Counted from the first letter of the stretch, positions 18,666 through 31,384 are shown. The stretch: DNA of 64,000 bases from Peribacillus simplex (GCF_900156045.1 NZ_FTMX01000003.1:124001-188000); one strand, 5' to 3'. Notes: generated from the letters alone by a model not told the origin. Translations and numbers: made by a program.

Positions 18666-19415
18666 GTGTTCCGAAAAAGATTTCGAACGAAGAAATTCCG
18701 AAAAAAGGGGCCTCTTCCCACCCGAAAAGTATTTCTCTATTCATTTATCCTGTTTATCATATCAAGCATCATGACTCTTTGGTACGTGGACAAATCAATC
18801 GAACCCGTGATCATGAGTGTAGCCGAATATGAAATCAAACGGATTGCAACGGAAACGATTCATGAATCGGTTGATGAGAATATAGCGAAGGTCGACATGA
18901 ACAAAATCATCACCAACAACAAGGGTGGTAAGGACTCCAGTTCTTCCTATAGCTTCAATCCGGTCATATACAGTGAATTGCGGGCTAACATTACGAATGA
19001 TATTCAAAAAAAGCTTGGCATCAAACAAGGAAACCCTTTTAAAACAGGTTCAGCCAAAATAAATGATGAACAATATAAAAGTGTGGTCTATTATATACCA
19101 TTTGGTGTCGTAACCGGGAATAATCTCCTTTCCAATTACGGACCTGAAATCCCAGTGAAAATGTCGGTCATCGGGAATGTTGAATCGGATTTGAGGACAA
19201 AACTGACAAACGCAGGCATCAATAATGTTTATTATGAATTGATAGTGGATTTTGATGTCAATATTCAAATCGTCATCCCCTCATTCACAAAGGAGACCAA
19301 GGTGAGTCAGGAAGTGACAGTCGGAAGCCTGTTGATTGAAGGTGATGTTCCAAGTTATTTTAGTAACGGAAACGGTTCGGTGGCACCTCCCATCATGAAG
19401 GAAAACAAGGAATGA
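18666..19415 (+). CDS. yunB: Sporulation protein YunB
   Basis: 249-residue protein with a basic N-terminus and one membrane anchor (FLYSFILFIISSIMTLWYV, residues ~23-41). An extracytoplasmic domain follows, containing PFGVVTGNNLLSNYGPEIPVKM, the YunB hallmark. Required for efficient spore formation in B. subtilis (sigma-E regulon); precise role unknown. GTG start at 18666 with AAAGGGGG 9 bases upstream. Confidence 0.9.
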   Translation: MFRKRFRTKKFRKKGPLPTRKVFLYSFILFIISSIMTLWYVDKSIEPVIMSVAEYEIKRIATETIHESVDENIAKVDMNKIITNNKGGKDSSSSYSFNPVIYSELRANITNDIQKKLGIKQGNPFKTGSAKINDEQYKSVVYYIPFGVVTGNNLLSNYGPEIPVKMSVIGNVESDLRTKLTNAGINNVYYELIVDFDVNIQIVIPSFTKETKVSQEVTVGSLLIEGDVPSYFSNGNGSVAPPIMKENKE

Positions 19416-19416
19416 A

Positions 19417-19449
19417 AAAACCAGCTTATCCTTGAGGTTAGGCTGGTTC
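19417..19449. terminator. Terminator between yunB and the HD-GYP gene
   Basis: AAACCAGCTTATCC pairs with GGTTAGGCTGGTT around loop TTGA. It covers the stop of the convergent HD-GYP gene. Confidence 0.78.
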
Positions 19450-20535
19450 TTGTATATTGAGACATTTCATGATAAGCAAATGCAGGTTTTTATTCAAGTC
19501 CACTTCATACGGCTCTTTTATTTGCTCCCCATCTTCTTCAAGAATCCTTATAATGGGGCGGTCTCCTATCCCCTCGTTCTGAGCGGATACTACCCCTTTC
19601 CTCCCATCATTCAATTCAACGTATAGACCATTAGGATAAATGGCAACCGCCCGGCGGAAAGCCTCGATGACCGTATTGTCGAACTTTTTCCCGACTCCGG
19701 CATAAAGGACTTCCAATCCTTGATGCGGCAGGATGGCCTTACGGTAAACCCGATTGGAAGTCACGGCATCAAACACATCGGCAACGGCAATGATCTTGCC
19801 GAAATAATGGATTTCGTCCCCCTTTATCCCCCGGGGATATCCTGATCCATCTAACCGTTCATGGTGCTGATAGGCACAATTCGCAACTATAAGGGAAATG
19901 GTATGAACATTTTTGATTAGATGGAAACCGTAATCGGCATGCTTTTGGATTTTTTCAAACTCCTTTTCCGTCAGCTTACCGGGTTTATGGAGGATTTCCA
20001 AAGGCACGAGCATTTTGCCGACATCATGTAAAATCGCTCCCAGCCCAAGAATTTCGAGATTCTTATCATTGATATTCAATTCCATCCCGATCGCCAGAGT
20101 ATATAAGGTCACATTGAAGGAATGAGTAAAGATATAGTCATCGTATGTATAAACGTCGGCCAATAAAGTCATTAACTCTTTATTCCTTTTCAGCTCGCCC
20201 ATGATGTTCCGAACTAATTGAGTGAACTTGACGTTAGCCTGCTCTATCGTGAATGACCCAGCAAGATTCATTTTGTTTTTCATGTCCAGGAAAGTGGTTT
20301 CAATCGTATTAATGGCTTCTCTTCTTAGTTTCCCTGACACTGGGGGCATGGGAATAATGTCATCCGTCCTGGAATCTTGAATGTAAACAAAGGGAATATT
20401 AAGGGACACCAGTCGATTGATCATTTTCTGCGTTAATGTAAGACCCTCGCACAATAGGATATGGCCCTGATCATTATGAATGTTTTTACCGAGCCTCGCT
20501 CCAGGGCTTAGGGACTTTGTAATAGCTAGCCTCAT
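19438..20535 (-). CDS. HD-GYP domain protein (putative cyclic dinucleotide phosphodiesterase)
   Basis: 365 residues. The N-terminal ~110 residues form a DUF3391-like/PilZ-free segment. An HD-GYP domain follows from about 130, with LHDVGKM (near 175), HADYGFHLI, YQHHERLDGSGYP (near 232-244) and IIAVADVFDAVTS. The HD and GYP signatures are complete, so c-di-GMP (or related) hydrolysis is plausible. The start is ATG 20535, after TGGAG at 7 bases; an ATG seven codons earlier has no ribosome site. Related genes are common in Bacillus near yun genes. Confidence 0.87.
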   Translation of the reverse strand: MRLAITKSLSPGARLGKNIHNDQGHILLCEGLTLTQKMINRLVSLNIPFVYIQDSRTDDIIPMPPVSGKLRREAINTIETTFLDMKNKMNLAGSFTIEQANVKFTQLVRNIMGELKRNKELMTLLADVYTYDDYIFTHSFNVTLYTLAIGMELNINDKNLEILGLGAILHDVGKMLVPLEILHKPGKLTEKEFEKIQKHADYGFHLIKNVHTISLIVANCAYQHHERLDGSGYPRGIKGDEIHYFGKIIAVADVFDAVTSNRVYRKAILPHQGLEVLYAGVGKKFDNTVIEAFRRAVAIYPNGLYVELNDGRKGVVSAQNEGIGDRPIIRILEEDGEQIKEPYEVDLNKNLHLLIMKCLNIQEPA

Positions 20536-20712
20536 ACTTGTACTCCATTTCCCCATTCAATATTTGTAAATCAAACCGGTTCATTCCTTTATAAGGATTA
20601 TCGGAAAGTATTTTGATAAATGAATCTGTTTGAACGCATTTATTGAAAAAATATCAGCATTTTCTTTGAAAAAAAATAAGGCCCCCTTCTGGAAAAAAGA
20701 AAGCCCCCCTTT

Positions 20713-21015
20713 TCAAATCATTTTGATTAATGCCTCTTTACCAATCATTCCTGGATGAATGCCCTTTTCCACAGCCTCCCAGGTAACTGATTCAAGCGGC
20801 GCTTCCAATAGTTCTTCAATCGATTTAACTCCTGTGGCCCTTCCTGCAAGGATTTTACGATCTCTCAATTTATCATTCAGCAGTCCAACATCTAACGCAC
20901 CGCACATTATATATCCTTTTTCGGACGCGACAGCAAGTAAATTCGTTTTGGGAAGTCGGACAGAAATGGCTAGGAATGTATGATTATCAAGAATTATTGG
21001 GATCATGTTAATCAA
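20713..21015 (-). CDS. yunC: YunC family protein (DUF1805)
   Basis: 100 residues with the conserved runs VRLPKTNLLAVASEKGYIMCGALDVGLLN and GRATGVKSIEELLEAPLESVT. Function unknown. The TTG at 21015 has GAGGGG 9 bases upstream; an ATG three codons later is an alternative. Adjacent to yunD on the same strand, as in B. subtilis. Confidence 0.9.
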   Translation of the reverse strand: MINMIPIILDNHTFLAISVRLPKTNLLAVASEKGYIMCGALDVGLLNDKLRDRKILAGRATGVKSIEELLEAPLESVTWEAVEKGIHPGMIGKEALIKMI

Positions 21016-21070
21016 TTGGTTTCGCCCCTCTCTTCCCCATACTTTATGAAAAAAAGGGCGAAACCGTGAT

Positions 21071-22462
21071 TTAGAGTTTGGTGTTTATGTATATTTTTTC
21101 CAACTTCCATAAAAGGATATCCCGCAAGAATTCCGGCAGTAAGTATTCCTTGCGATCGGAGCGCTGGATACTTGGAAAGAAGTGTCCAAACGTGAACATG
21201 TCAGGTATTGCCAGTTTATAGGACTTATCCGTCTGCAGCTTCTCCCCTTTTATAAGTATCCCTTTTACGATCCCATTCTCCCTTTCGTTAAATTCAATTT
21301 GATCATAATGCATGACTCCCATGATTTTCCCGCGGAAACCGAAACCCTTCACCTGAATATTAGGCCACTCCTCATTTCTCGATTGCATTAAGATTTCTTT
21401 TAATTCATTCCCATTCACTTCAACGACGCAAGGATTGATGGGATGTGGACAGATTCTGTGAATATCCCCTTTTGTGACAGGTCCCTTTGGCAGCCCTTCG
21501 AGCAGAAGACCGGCATTCAAAAAGGAACAATCCGCCTGAGTCCACTCCCTTAGGGCATCCCCAAGGAGTTCAGTCAAAGGACTTCTTTTGAACCAATCAT
21601 TATCCAGTGCTTCGGGTAAATCCACTGCAACCTGTTTTAGCGTTTCCCCTCCGGCCTTGTATATCTCTTCGATCCATGACCGTTCATTCTCCAATTCCAA
21701 AAAGTCATTGGTATCATAAAGAATGGCTTTCTTATGGCTAACTTTCTTTTCCTGATTGACGGTCATTTCCACCTGTCCAACATAGAAACCATATTTCCCT
21801 GCACCGCAAAGGAGTGTGTCATTGATCAATTTACCTTGGTGGAGGATGTGGTGGGTATGCGCGCCAAGTATGATGTCAATCTCCGGAAAATCCTCTGCCA
21901 TCCTTTCATCATCGTGGATGCCCAGGTGGGAAAGGATGACGATTACATCCGCCTCCGTTTTGACCTTTTCGAGCTGCGCCTTCAACTCAACGAATGGTTC
22001 TGTTATTTCCCAGCCCATCGCAGAATAAAACTTTTGGAAAAAGGCTGTCAAACCTATCATGGCAATTTTGGTGCCTTTTACCGTCGTATGTATCCAATAT
22101 GGCAGCGCCCATTCCGGCCTTTCATAATCACCGTAATAAATATTGGCTGCCAAGACCTTGAACTTTGCATGATCATATAAGGAGTCTAACGCATCATGAG
22201 GTAAAGTGATGCCTTCATTATTGCCGATGGTCACATATTGGTAGCCCGCTTCATTAAGCAGTTCAATATTCCCTTTACCCAACGTACCTTCTGTATATGG
22301 ATGCCAGCGGTCCACATGATCGCCTATATCCAGTATGATCGCTTCTTCTCCCGTTTCTTGATGAAGTTGTCTTCTTTCTTTAAGAAACTTATCAATACGA
22401 GGCCAATTCTCAAAATGACTATGGAGATCATTGGTGTGATACAAATGAATGATTTCTGACAT
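21071..22462 (-). CDS. yunD: YunD, metallophosphatase / 5'-nucleotidase family protein
   Basis: 463 residues. Two-metal phosphoesterase core: HTNDLHSHF (residues 8-16), IGDHVD near 47, IGNNEG near 81 (Asn where many have GNHE), LSHLG near 180, LGAHTHH near 204. A C-terminal 5'-nucleotidase domain follows from about 300 (FLNAGLLLEGLPKGPVT). It lacks a signal peptide, so it is cytosolic. Likely hydrolyses nucleotides or related phosphoesters. Two adjacent ATGs follow GAGGAGG; the second (22462) has the better spacing. Confidence 0.88.
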   Translation of the reverse strand: MSEIIHLYHTNDLHSHFENWPRIDKFLKERRQLHQETGEEAIILDIGDHVDRWHPYTEGTLGKGNIELLNEAGYQYVTIGNNEGITLPHDALDSLYDHAKFKVLAANIYYGDYERPEWALPYWIHTTVKGTKIAMIGLTAFFQKFYSAMGWEITEPFVELKAQLEKVKTEADVIVILSHLGIHDDERMAEDFPEIDIILGAHTHHILHQGKLINDTLLCGAGKYGFYVGQVEMTVNQEKKVSHKKAILYDTNDFLELENERSWIEEIYKAGGETLKQVAVDLPEALDNDWFKRSPLTELLGDALREWTQADCSFLNAGLLLEGLPKGPVTKGDIHRICPHPINPCVVEVNGNELKEILMQSRNEEWPNIQVKGFGFRGKIMGVMHYDQIEFNERENGIVKGILIKGEKLQTDKSYKLAIPDMFTFGHFFPSIQRSDRKEYLLPEFLRDILLWKLEKIYINTKL

Positions 22463-22478
22463 CATTTCTCCTCCTCGT

Positions 22479-23306
22479 TTATCCTGTGATACCTTGATAT
22501 ATAAGACGTAAACCAATGATTATCAGCACTATTTTCAACATATTTTCCAGCGAGGCACTTTTTAGGCGCGTATTGATGAATGCGCCCAATTTAGCACCGA
22601 ACCATGCACCCGGAATCAGGGCAAAAGCATATGGCCAATTTACATTTCCAAGGGAAATATGCGTGATTGAATTAGTGATGGAAGATAGAAATACCATGAA
22701 CATCGAAGTCGCTACAGCCATATGCGGAGGGAAGAAGAATAGAAGCATCATGACGGGTACCATTAAGGCCCCACCGCCAATTCCAAATAACCCTGAGCTG
22801 AATCCCACGACAAAAGAAATCAATACAGCCAGAAGGGGATGGTAACCATAGGAAAATGAATGTCCATTTTCAGTTTTATACGTCTTCACTATTTTCCCTT
22901 TTCCAGGCTTGAAAAGCATTGGCTTCAAACGATTCTTCACTAATAACACGATAGCCATGAAAACCATGAAAATTCCAAAGTACAATGAAAAAGCTTCGGC
23001 GTTAAGATTTTTATTCACATAAGCCCCTATCATTCCACCAGGTGCACTGCCAATAAAAAAGATTAAGCCGGCCTTATAATCCACCACTTTATGTTTTAAA
23101 TAAGATAAAGTAGAAGATAGGCCGGTAAAAATCATGATTACGGTTGAAACACCTACGGCGACCTGAGGAGTCAGCTCATCGATAATATTCGTAGATGCAC
23201 CTAAGTATAAAAGAGAAGGCACAATGATGATGCCGCCGCCCAGACCGACAAGAGCGCCGATTGCTCCCGCTAATAATCCAATACCCACTAATACTAACCA
23301 TACCAT
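22479..23306 (-). CDS. yunE: TauE/SafE-family membrane transporter YunE
   Basis: 275-residue integral membrane protein with about eight helices in two repeated halves, each opening with a glycine-rich motif (GALVGLGGGIIIVPSLL and SGLFGIGGGALMVPVMM). The family exports sulfite, sulfonates or other organic anions; the substrate here is unknown. It ends 16 bases before yunD starts, so the two are probably co-transcribed. Confidence 0.9.
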   Translation of the reverse strand: MVWLVLVGIGLLAGAIGALVGLGGGIIIVPSLLYLGASTNIIDELTPQVAVGVSTVIMIFTGLSSTLSYLKHKVVDYKAGLIFFIGSAPGGMIGAYVNKNLNAEAFSLYFGIFMVFMAIVLLVKNRLKPMLFKPGKGKIVKTYKTENGHSFSYGYHPLLAVLISFVVGFSSGLFGIGGGALMVPVMMLLFFFPPHMAVATSMFMVFLSSITNSITHISLGNVNWPYAFALIPGAWFGAKLGAFINTRLKSASLENMLKIVLIIIGLRLIYQGITG

Positions 23307-23388
23307 GAAGAAATCCGCCTTTACCTGTTTATGAGGATATACCTCTCTAGCTTGTCACATCATCTCTTTATTAATTATATAATTCCCC

Positions 23389-24243
23389 TTAAAACAAACC
23401 AAGCTGCTTAGGAGCCAGCCCTTCATATTCTATACCAAGCAACTCAATCATTTGTTTGGCATTATCAGCGGCATCTCCGCCTGAGTTATTATTGAACAGG
23501 ACATATACCTCCTTGGATTCCCTTTCCAATTTCCTGATTTTTTCCACCCATTCTGTCAATTCCTGATGATTATATCTATATAAGTACCTGACCTCGCGCC
23601 AATTATCACCTGAAGAGGCCCTTTGCCAACCATGCAGGTTACGTCCATGAAAGCGTATCAGGGTTTTATCTTTATTTGTGGCATGCAGAACGACAGGAAT
23701 GGATCCCTCTCCAGCCTGCGGCTCATCGCATATAGTATGGATCCAGCCTTCCTTTTCGATAAAGTCCAAAGTTTGCTGGAATACATTGGGCCTGTACCAG
23801 CTTTGATTCCGAAATTCAATGGCAGCTGGAATATCACCCATTTCAGTTTTGCACCATCGCAGGTAATTCACATTTTCCCGTTTACAATCAAACCATGGCG
23901 GAAACTGAAATAAGACCATCGCTAGCTTACCGGACTTCTGATAAGCTTCCAGAGAGTCGCAAAATGCCTTGAACATTTCCTTCTTGCTTTCAAAAGGGAT
24001 TTCCCCACGCTGATGTCCTGTCATCCCTTGATAGGCTTTAACGACAAACTGGAATGATGCAGGCGTCTCGGATACCCACTTTTCACTGTTCCTCTTTGGC
24101 TGAACTGCATAAAATGAAGCATCCACCTCCACAACGGGAAAATGAGCACCGTACTCTTTAAGTTTATCACGTTGGGACACACCGCCATGATACAAACTAT
24201 CATGATCACCCCAACCGGTCACACCAACATAAATCATCTGCAT
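23389..24243 (-). CDS. yunF: DUF72 family protein YunF
   Basis: About 284 residues with a TIM-barrel-like DUF72 fold: VGVTGWGDHDSLY at the start, VEVDASFYAVQ near 38, FQFPPWF near 114, AIEFRNQSWY near 141, IRFHGRN near 198. Function unknown. Three ATGs and a GTG are crowded behind AAAGGAG; the ATG at 24243 has the best spacing (5 bases), with 24237 possible. Confidence 0.87.
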   Translation of the reverse strand: MQMIYVGVTGWGDHDSLYHGGVSQRDKLKEYGAHFPVVEVDASFYAVQPKRNSEKWVSETPASFQFVVKAYQGMTGHQRGEIPFESKKEMFKAFCDSLEAYQKSGKLAMVLFQFPPWFDCKRENVNYLRWCKTEMGDIPAAIEFRNQSWYRPNVFQQTLDFIEKEGWIHTICDEPQAGEGSIPVVLHATNKDKTLIRFHGRNLHGWQRASSGDNWREVRYLYRYNHQELTEWVEKIRKLERESKEVYVLFNNNSGGDAADNAKQMIELLGIEYEGLAPKQLGLF

Positions 24244-24351
24244 CATCACTCCTTTGGGACAGGCCCTAATTACTGGACTTCTTCTTTTATTATTTTTTAC
24301 CCTTATTGAGCCATATCTAATCTTTGGTATTAGGGTGTAAATATCAAAAAC

Positions 24352-24386
24352 AAAAAGCCTGCCAGACAGACCCGGCAGGCTTTTTG
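24352..24386 (-). terminator. Terminator of the suf operon
   Basis: AAAAAGCCTGCC / GGCAGGCTTTTT perfect 12-bp stem with a 10-base loop, 47 bases after the sufB stop. The A run at 24346-24355 supplies the minus-strand T tract. Confidence 0.85.
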
Positions 24387-24432
24387 TATGAATGGTTATC
24401 CTAAATCGCTCTACAGGCAGCCCAGTCGGTTA

Positions 24433-25830
24433 TTAACCGATGGATCCTTCCATTTCGAACTTGATCAGACGGTTCATTTCAACCGCATATTCCATTGGAA
24501 GTTCTTTTGTAAATGGTTCGATGAAGCCCATTACGATCATTTCCGTTGCTTCTTGCTCAGAGATTCCGCGGCTCATCAAGTAGAACAATTGTTCTTCAGA
24601 TACTTTGGAAACCTTCGCTTCGTGTTCAAGGGAAATGTTATCATTCAAGATTTCATTGTAAGGGATCGTATCAGATGTAGACTGATTATCCATGATTAAT
24701 GTATCACATTCAATGTTGGAACGAGCTCCATCCGCTTTACGTCCGAAATGAACGATACCACGGTATGTTACTTTACCGCCCTGTTTGGATATTGATTTTG
24801 ATACAATCGTTGAAGATGTATTAGGCGCTAGGTGAATCATTTTTGCTCCTGCGTCTTGGTGTTGGCCTTTGCCGGCAATGGCAATCGATAATGTCATACC
24901 GCGAGCGCCTTCACCTTTTAAGATGACAGCAGGATATTTCATTGTCAATTTGGAACCGATGTTACCATCGACCCATTCCATTGTTGCGTTAGCGTCACAA
25001 ACCGCACGTTTCGTAACCAGGTTAAACACGTTGTTTGCCCAGTTTTGGATCGTCGTGTAACGGCAGTAAGCATCTTTCTTGATGACGATTTCAACAACCG
25101 CACTATGAAGGGAGTTAGTCGTATAAACAGGTGCTGTACAACCTTCGACATAGTGAACGGATGCGCCTTCATCAACAATGATGAGCGTACGCTCGAATTG
25201 CCCCATGTTTTCAGAGTTAATCCGGAAATAAGCTTGAAGCGGAGTATCCACTTTAACGCCCTTTGGTACATAGATGAAAGATCCGCCTGACCAAACTGCT
25301 GAGTTCAATGCAGAGAATTTATTGTCAGTAGGCGGGATCGTTTTCCCAAAGTGCTCACGGAAGATATCTTCATTTTCACGAAGTGCTGAGTCCGTATCTT
25401 TAAAGACGATACCCAAATCTTCCAATTCTTCTTTCATGCTATGGTAAACCACTTCTGATTCGTATTGAGCAGATACGCCGGCAAGATATTTTTGTTCGGC
25501 TTCAGGAATTCCCAATTTATCAAAAGTCTGTTTGATTTCATCAGGAACTTCATCCCAAGATTTCTCTGATTTCTCTGATGGCTTAACATAGTATGTGATT
25601 TCATCAAAATTCAGACTCTGCATGTCGCCGCCCCATTGAGGCATTGGCATGTTGTAAAAATGCTCCAATGATTTCAAACGGAAATCAAGCATCCATTGAG
25701 GTTCATCCTTCATTCGAGAAATTTCTTCCACGATTTCTTTTGTCAGACCACGCTTTGAACGGAAGATGGAAACATCTTTATCCGCAAAGCCATATTTATA
25801 ATCGCCGATTTCAGGCATTTTCTTTGCCAT
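24433..25830 (-). CDS. sufB: SufB, Fe-S cluster assembly scaffold subunit
   Basis: 465 residues, full family length. SufB forms the SufBC2D complex on which clusters are built from sulfur supplied by SufS/SufU. A right-handed beta-helix core is recognisable, with [33 protein letters not shown] (candidate cluster-binding Cys near 254) and [23 protein letters not shown]. The ATG at 25830 follows GGAGG. Last gene of sufC-D-S-U-B. Confidence 0.97.
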   Translation of the reverse strand: MAKKMPEIGDYKYGFADKDVSIFRSKRGLTKEIVEEISRMKDEPQWMLDFRLKSLEHFYNMPMPQWGGDMQSLNFDEITYYVKPSEKSEKSWDEVPDEIKQTFDKLGIPEAEQKYLAGVSAQYESEVVYHSMKEELEDLGIVFKDTDSALRENEDIFREHFGKTIPPTDNKFSALNSAVWSGGSFIYVPKGVKVDTPLQAYFRINSENMGQFERTLIIVDEGASVHYVEGCTAPVYTTNSLHSAVVEIVIKKDAYCRYTTIQNWANNVFNLVTKRAVCDANATMEWVDGNIGSKLTMKYPAVILKGEGARGMTLSIAIAGKGQHQDAGAKMIHLAPNTSSTIVSKSISKQGGKVTYRGIVHFGRKADGARSNIECDTLIMDNQSTSDTIPYNEILNDNISLEHEAKVSKVSEEQLFYLMSRGISEQEATEMIVMGFIEPFTKELPMEYAVEMNRLIKFEMEGSIG

Positions 25831-25885
25831 AGCTCGTATTCCTCCATTTCAAATGGCTGAATTACAACAGCTCATTTTAATTTAA

Positions 25886-28834
<2,949 letters not shown>

Positions 28835-28849
28835 TGCAAATCCTCCTAC

Positions 28850-29635
28850 TTACGCTTCTTCGCCAACAGTTTCGTCTTCAATGCCCAATTCTTGTTTGAT
28901 CCAGTCATAACCTTCCGCTTCCAAGCGTGCAGCAAGTTCAGGACCGCCTGATTTAACGACACGTCCTTGCATCATAACATGTACAAAATCAGGAGTGATG
29001 TAATTTAATAGACGTTGGTAGTGAGTGATGATCAAGCATCCAAAGTCTTCTCCGCGCATTTCGTTGATTCCTTTTGAAACGACTTTAAGTGCATCGATAT
29101 CTAGACCTGAATCAATCTCATCCAAGATTGCAATTTTAGGTTGGATCATCATTAATTGAAGAATCTCGTTGCGTTTTTTCTCTCCGCCTGAGAAACCTTC
29201 ATTCAAATAGCGTTGCGCCATATCTTCATCCATTTCAAGGAACTCCATTTTTTGGTCCATTTGACGGATGAATTTCATCAATGAAATCTCATCGCCTTCT
29301 TCACGGCGTGCATTAATGGAAGAACGCAAGAAGTCAGCATTTGTAACACCGCTGATTTCACTTGGATATTGCATAGCTAGGAATAGACCGACACGAGCGC
29401 GCTCGTCTACTTCCATTTCCAATACATCTTCGCCATCGAATGTGATGCTTCCGCTAGTCACTTCATATTTAGGGTGACCCATGATTGCTGATGATAAAGT
29501 GGATTTACCAGTTCCATTTGGCCCCATGATCGCATGGATTTCTCCACCTTTGACTTCAAGGTTTACCCCTTTTAAAATCTCTTTACCTTCAATTGATACG
29601 TGAAGATCTTTAACCGTTAATGTAGAAGCTGACAT
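28850..29635 (-). CDS. sufC: SufC, Fe-S assembly ATPase
   Basis: 261-residue ABC-type ATPase that drives conformational change of SufBD. Walker A GPNGTGKST near 38-46; signature FSGGEKKR near 150; Walker B IAILDEIDSGLD near 171. ATG 29635 follows GGAGG at 7 bases; the nine-codon upstream extension overlaps that ribosome site. First gene of the operon, with its promoter in the region to the right. Confidence 0.97.
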   Translation of the reverse strand: MSASTLTVKDLHVSIEGKEILKGVNLEVKGGEIHAIMGPNGTGKSTLSSAIMGHPKYEVTSGSITFDGEDVLEMEVDERARVGLFLAMQYPSEISGVTNADFLRSSINARREEGDEISLMKFIRQMDQKMEFLEMDEDMAQRYLNEGFSGGEKKRNEILQLMMIQPKIAILDEIDSGLDIDALKVVSKGINEMRGEDFGCLIITHYQRLLNYITPDFVHVMMQGRVVKSGGPELAARLEAEGYDWIKQELGIEDETVGEEA

Positions 29636-30085
29636 AATAATACCTCCGTGAACTAATTCCAATTTTATTACCAGAAAGTAAAGATTACTTTCCTTACTGT
29701 AAATTACGTAAAAGCATTCTCACTTTATTCTCATTCCAATTTTATAACAAATCCAATTTAGAATCAACTAAATAGATAGGGGTTTCCACTTCCGCCATAT
29801 TAAAAACCCGTCCAATTCTTACAATACTAACAGATATAGCCTGTTTCCTGCATATTCATACTTATTTTAGCTTTTGTTAAAATTATCTTATTATTCAGCA
29901 AACCTTCATCCTTATTAATATATGTTCGAAGAATTCGATTGCAAGGTATGAACGTTCCGCTTTAAAAAGAAAAAAATCGGACTGTCAGGCATTATGTAAG
30001 TTTATCCAATAAGGCACCCCTTATTTATGGACCACTTTCCATTTTACCTCTACAGACCGATCTTTTAAAGAACTCTTTTATATGC
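29636..30085. other. Upstream region of sufC, no gene seen
   Basis: About 450 bases of AT-rich sequence. It must contain the suf promoter. A GAAAGTAA-AGA-TTACTTTC inverted repeat sits at 29674-29692, about 40 bases before sufC. In B. subtilis yurZ follows here; no trace of it was recognised. Confidence 0.5.
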
Positions 30086-30316
30086 TTAGCCGTGAATTTT
30101 GCGTTGTAGGTCCTGGACCATTTTGTTGCACTTTACATGTTCCCTATCCCGTTCTTTCTCAACCTCGATACGGAGGTCTAAGTTTCTACTGTACTCACTG
30201 TAGCCAATCCCATGTGAAGACTGCATCGCCTTTTCCATTTCGCTTGTTACATGTAAATCTAGAGTATTGATAGTGAACCATCCTTTCAAATTTGTGTATC
30301 TTTTTAATGCCTTCAT
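30086..30316 (-). CDS. Hypothetical small protein, possibly a remnant
   Basis: A 76-codon frame from ATG 30316 with protein-like, charged helical composition in its second half (RNLDLRIEVEKERDREHVK). I do not recognise the family. The start is uncertain: the ATG lacks a good ribosome site, while AAAGGATGG lies 6 bases before an ATC codon at 30265, hinting at a damaged start. It lies at the left edge of the degenerate patch, so it may be dying or spurious. Confidence 0.3.
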   Translation of the reverse strand: MKALKRYTNLKGWFTINTLDLHVTSEMEKAMQSSHGIGYSEYSRNLDLRIEVEKERDREHVKCNKMVQDLQRKIHG

Positions 30317-30358
30317 TATCTCTATACCCTTCACTTTCATGATTAAACATAAAAAAAA

Positions 30359-30383
30359 CGGCCTGAATTAAATCAGGCCGCCA
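30359..30383 (-). repeat. 25-bp terminator-like motif, left copy
   Basis: CGGCCTGA-TTAA-ATCAGGCCG hairpin with an A run at 30351-30358, so on the minus strand it is a good terminator. 23 of 25 bases match the copy at 31436-31460, in direct orientation, on the other side of the accessory patch. Confidence 0.7.
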
Positions 30384-30431
30384 GATTGTAGACAAACTGG
30401 ATGTCATTTGACTTTAAATTTGGACGTTACT

Positions 30432-30962
30432 TTCCACTTCAGGCACTCGCTTTCCGCGGGCGGTCCGGGAGCCTCCTCGACGCTTCGCGCCTGCGGGGTC
30501 TCCCCTGGACTCGTTTTTCCCGCAGGAGTCTCGTACCTTCCGCTCCAATCAACTTTGTTTTAACAGTAAGATAGAACTCCTTTTGCCTACAGTCTTTTTG
30601 AGGGATTGTTGATTTCTACTTCAAGCACTCGCTTTCCGCGGGCGGTCCGGGAGCCTCCTCGACGCCTCGCGCTTGCGGGGTCTCCCCTGGACTCGTTTTT
30701 CCCGCAGGAGTCTCGTACCTTCCGCTCCAATCAACTTTGTTTTAACAGTAAGATAGAACTCCTTTTGCCTACAGTCTTTTTGAGGGATTGTTGATTTCCA
30801 CTTCAGGCACTCGCTTTCCGCGGGCGGTCCGAGAGCCTCCTCGACGCTTTAGCGCCTGCGGGGTCTCCCTTGGACTCGCTTTTGCCGCAGGAGTCTCGTA
30901 CCTTCCATTCCAATCCACTAAGACTAAGTAATCAGATAGAACCACTTTGCCTACAGTCTTTA
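30432..30962. repeat. Three tandem copies of a 182-bp GC-rich structured repeat
   Basis: The landmark CACTCGCTTTCCGCGGGCGG begins at 30444, 30626 and 30808, giving a constant 182-bp period. Copies 1 and 2 are nearly identical, copy 3 is more diverged. Each has a GC-rich core rich in complementary blocks (GGGAGCCTCC / GGAGACCCC type, GCTTCGCGCCTGCGGGG, CCCGCAGGAGTC) and an AT-rich spacer ending GCCTACAGTCTTT. The core resembles a repeat I have seen dispersed in many Bacillaceae genomes, often mis-called as short proteins. Reading frames across it are not credible genes. Confidence 0.9.
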
Positions 30963-31070
30963 TTCGTTCCATGCGTAAAACGATTGAAGAAGTTGGAATC
31001 AACATGATATCGTTGGTTTTCAGGTTAAGTTTCCATGATAAAGTGCCTCACTATAGAAAAAAATTATGAG

Positions 31071-31330
31071 CGACGCATTATGTAAAAGCTGAACGAACAA
31101 AACAGTTTGCCTATTCATTCATGCGGCGACAGACTGTAACGGATTTGTGTTGAGGACGATAGTAACACCCGGAAATATTCATGATAGTCGTTTCTTAAGA
31201 GCATCTGGTTTAACCCAGATGCAACTAACAAACACCAGCTATACTCTGTACAAGTCCTTGAACAAAAGAAAGATTCTTCCGCAACCGTTTTGGTTGGTTG
31301 TTATCTCTGCCCATCCGGCAATCAACAACA
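31071..31330 (+). mobile_element. IS1182-type transposase remnant
   Basis: YVKAERTKQFAYSF is readable from about 31077 and HAATDCNGFVLRTIVTPGN after a one-base shift near 31120, followed by IHDS. This is the DDE-domain segment of IS1182-family transposases, where a catalytic Asp lies in HAATD. A clear continuation is lost after 31200. No N-terminal part and no inverted ends were found, so this is a fragment. Confidence 0.75.
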
Positions 31331-31384
31331 AATAAAGAGGCCTATCGTGAATAAAAATCGCTTTACAAATCCAATAAAAAAATC

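Noticed and set aside
20666..20712. Homopolymer-rich stretch after yunC as a terminator
   Set aside because: The A and C runs do not form a complementary stem; no hairpin could be drawn.
30432..30962. Possible CRISPR array
   Set aside because: Units are 182 bp, not 25-40 bp repeats with unique spacers; the whole unit repeats, and no cas genes are nearby.
30606..31005. Short reading frames on both strands across the GC-rich repeats
   Set aside because: They recur because the 182-bp unit recurs, lack ribosome sites and have repeat-driven composition; the interval is better explained as a non-coding repeat.
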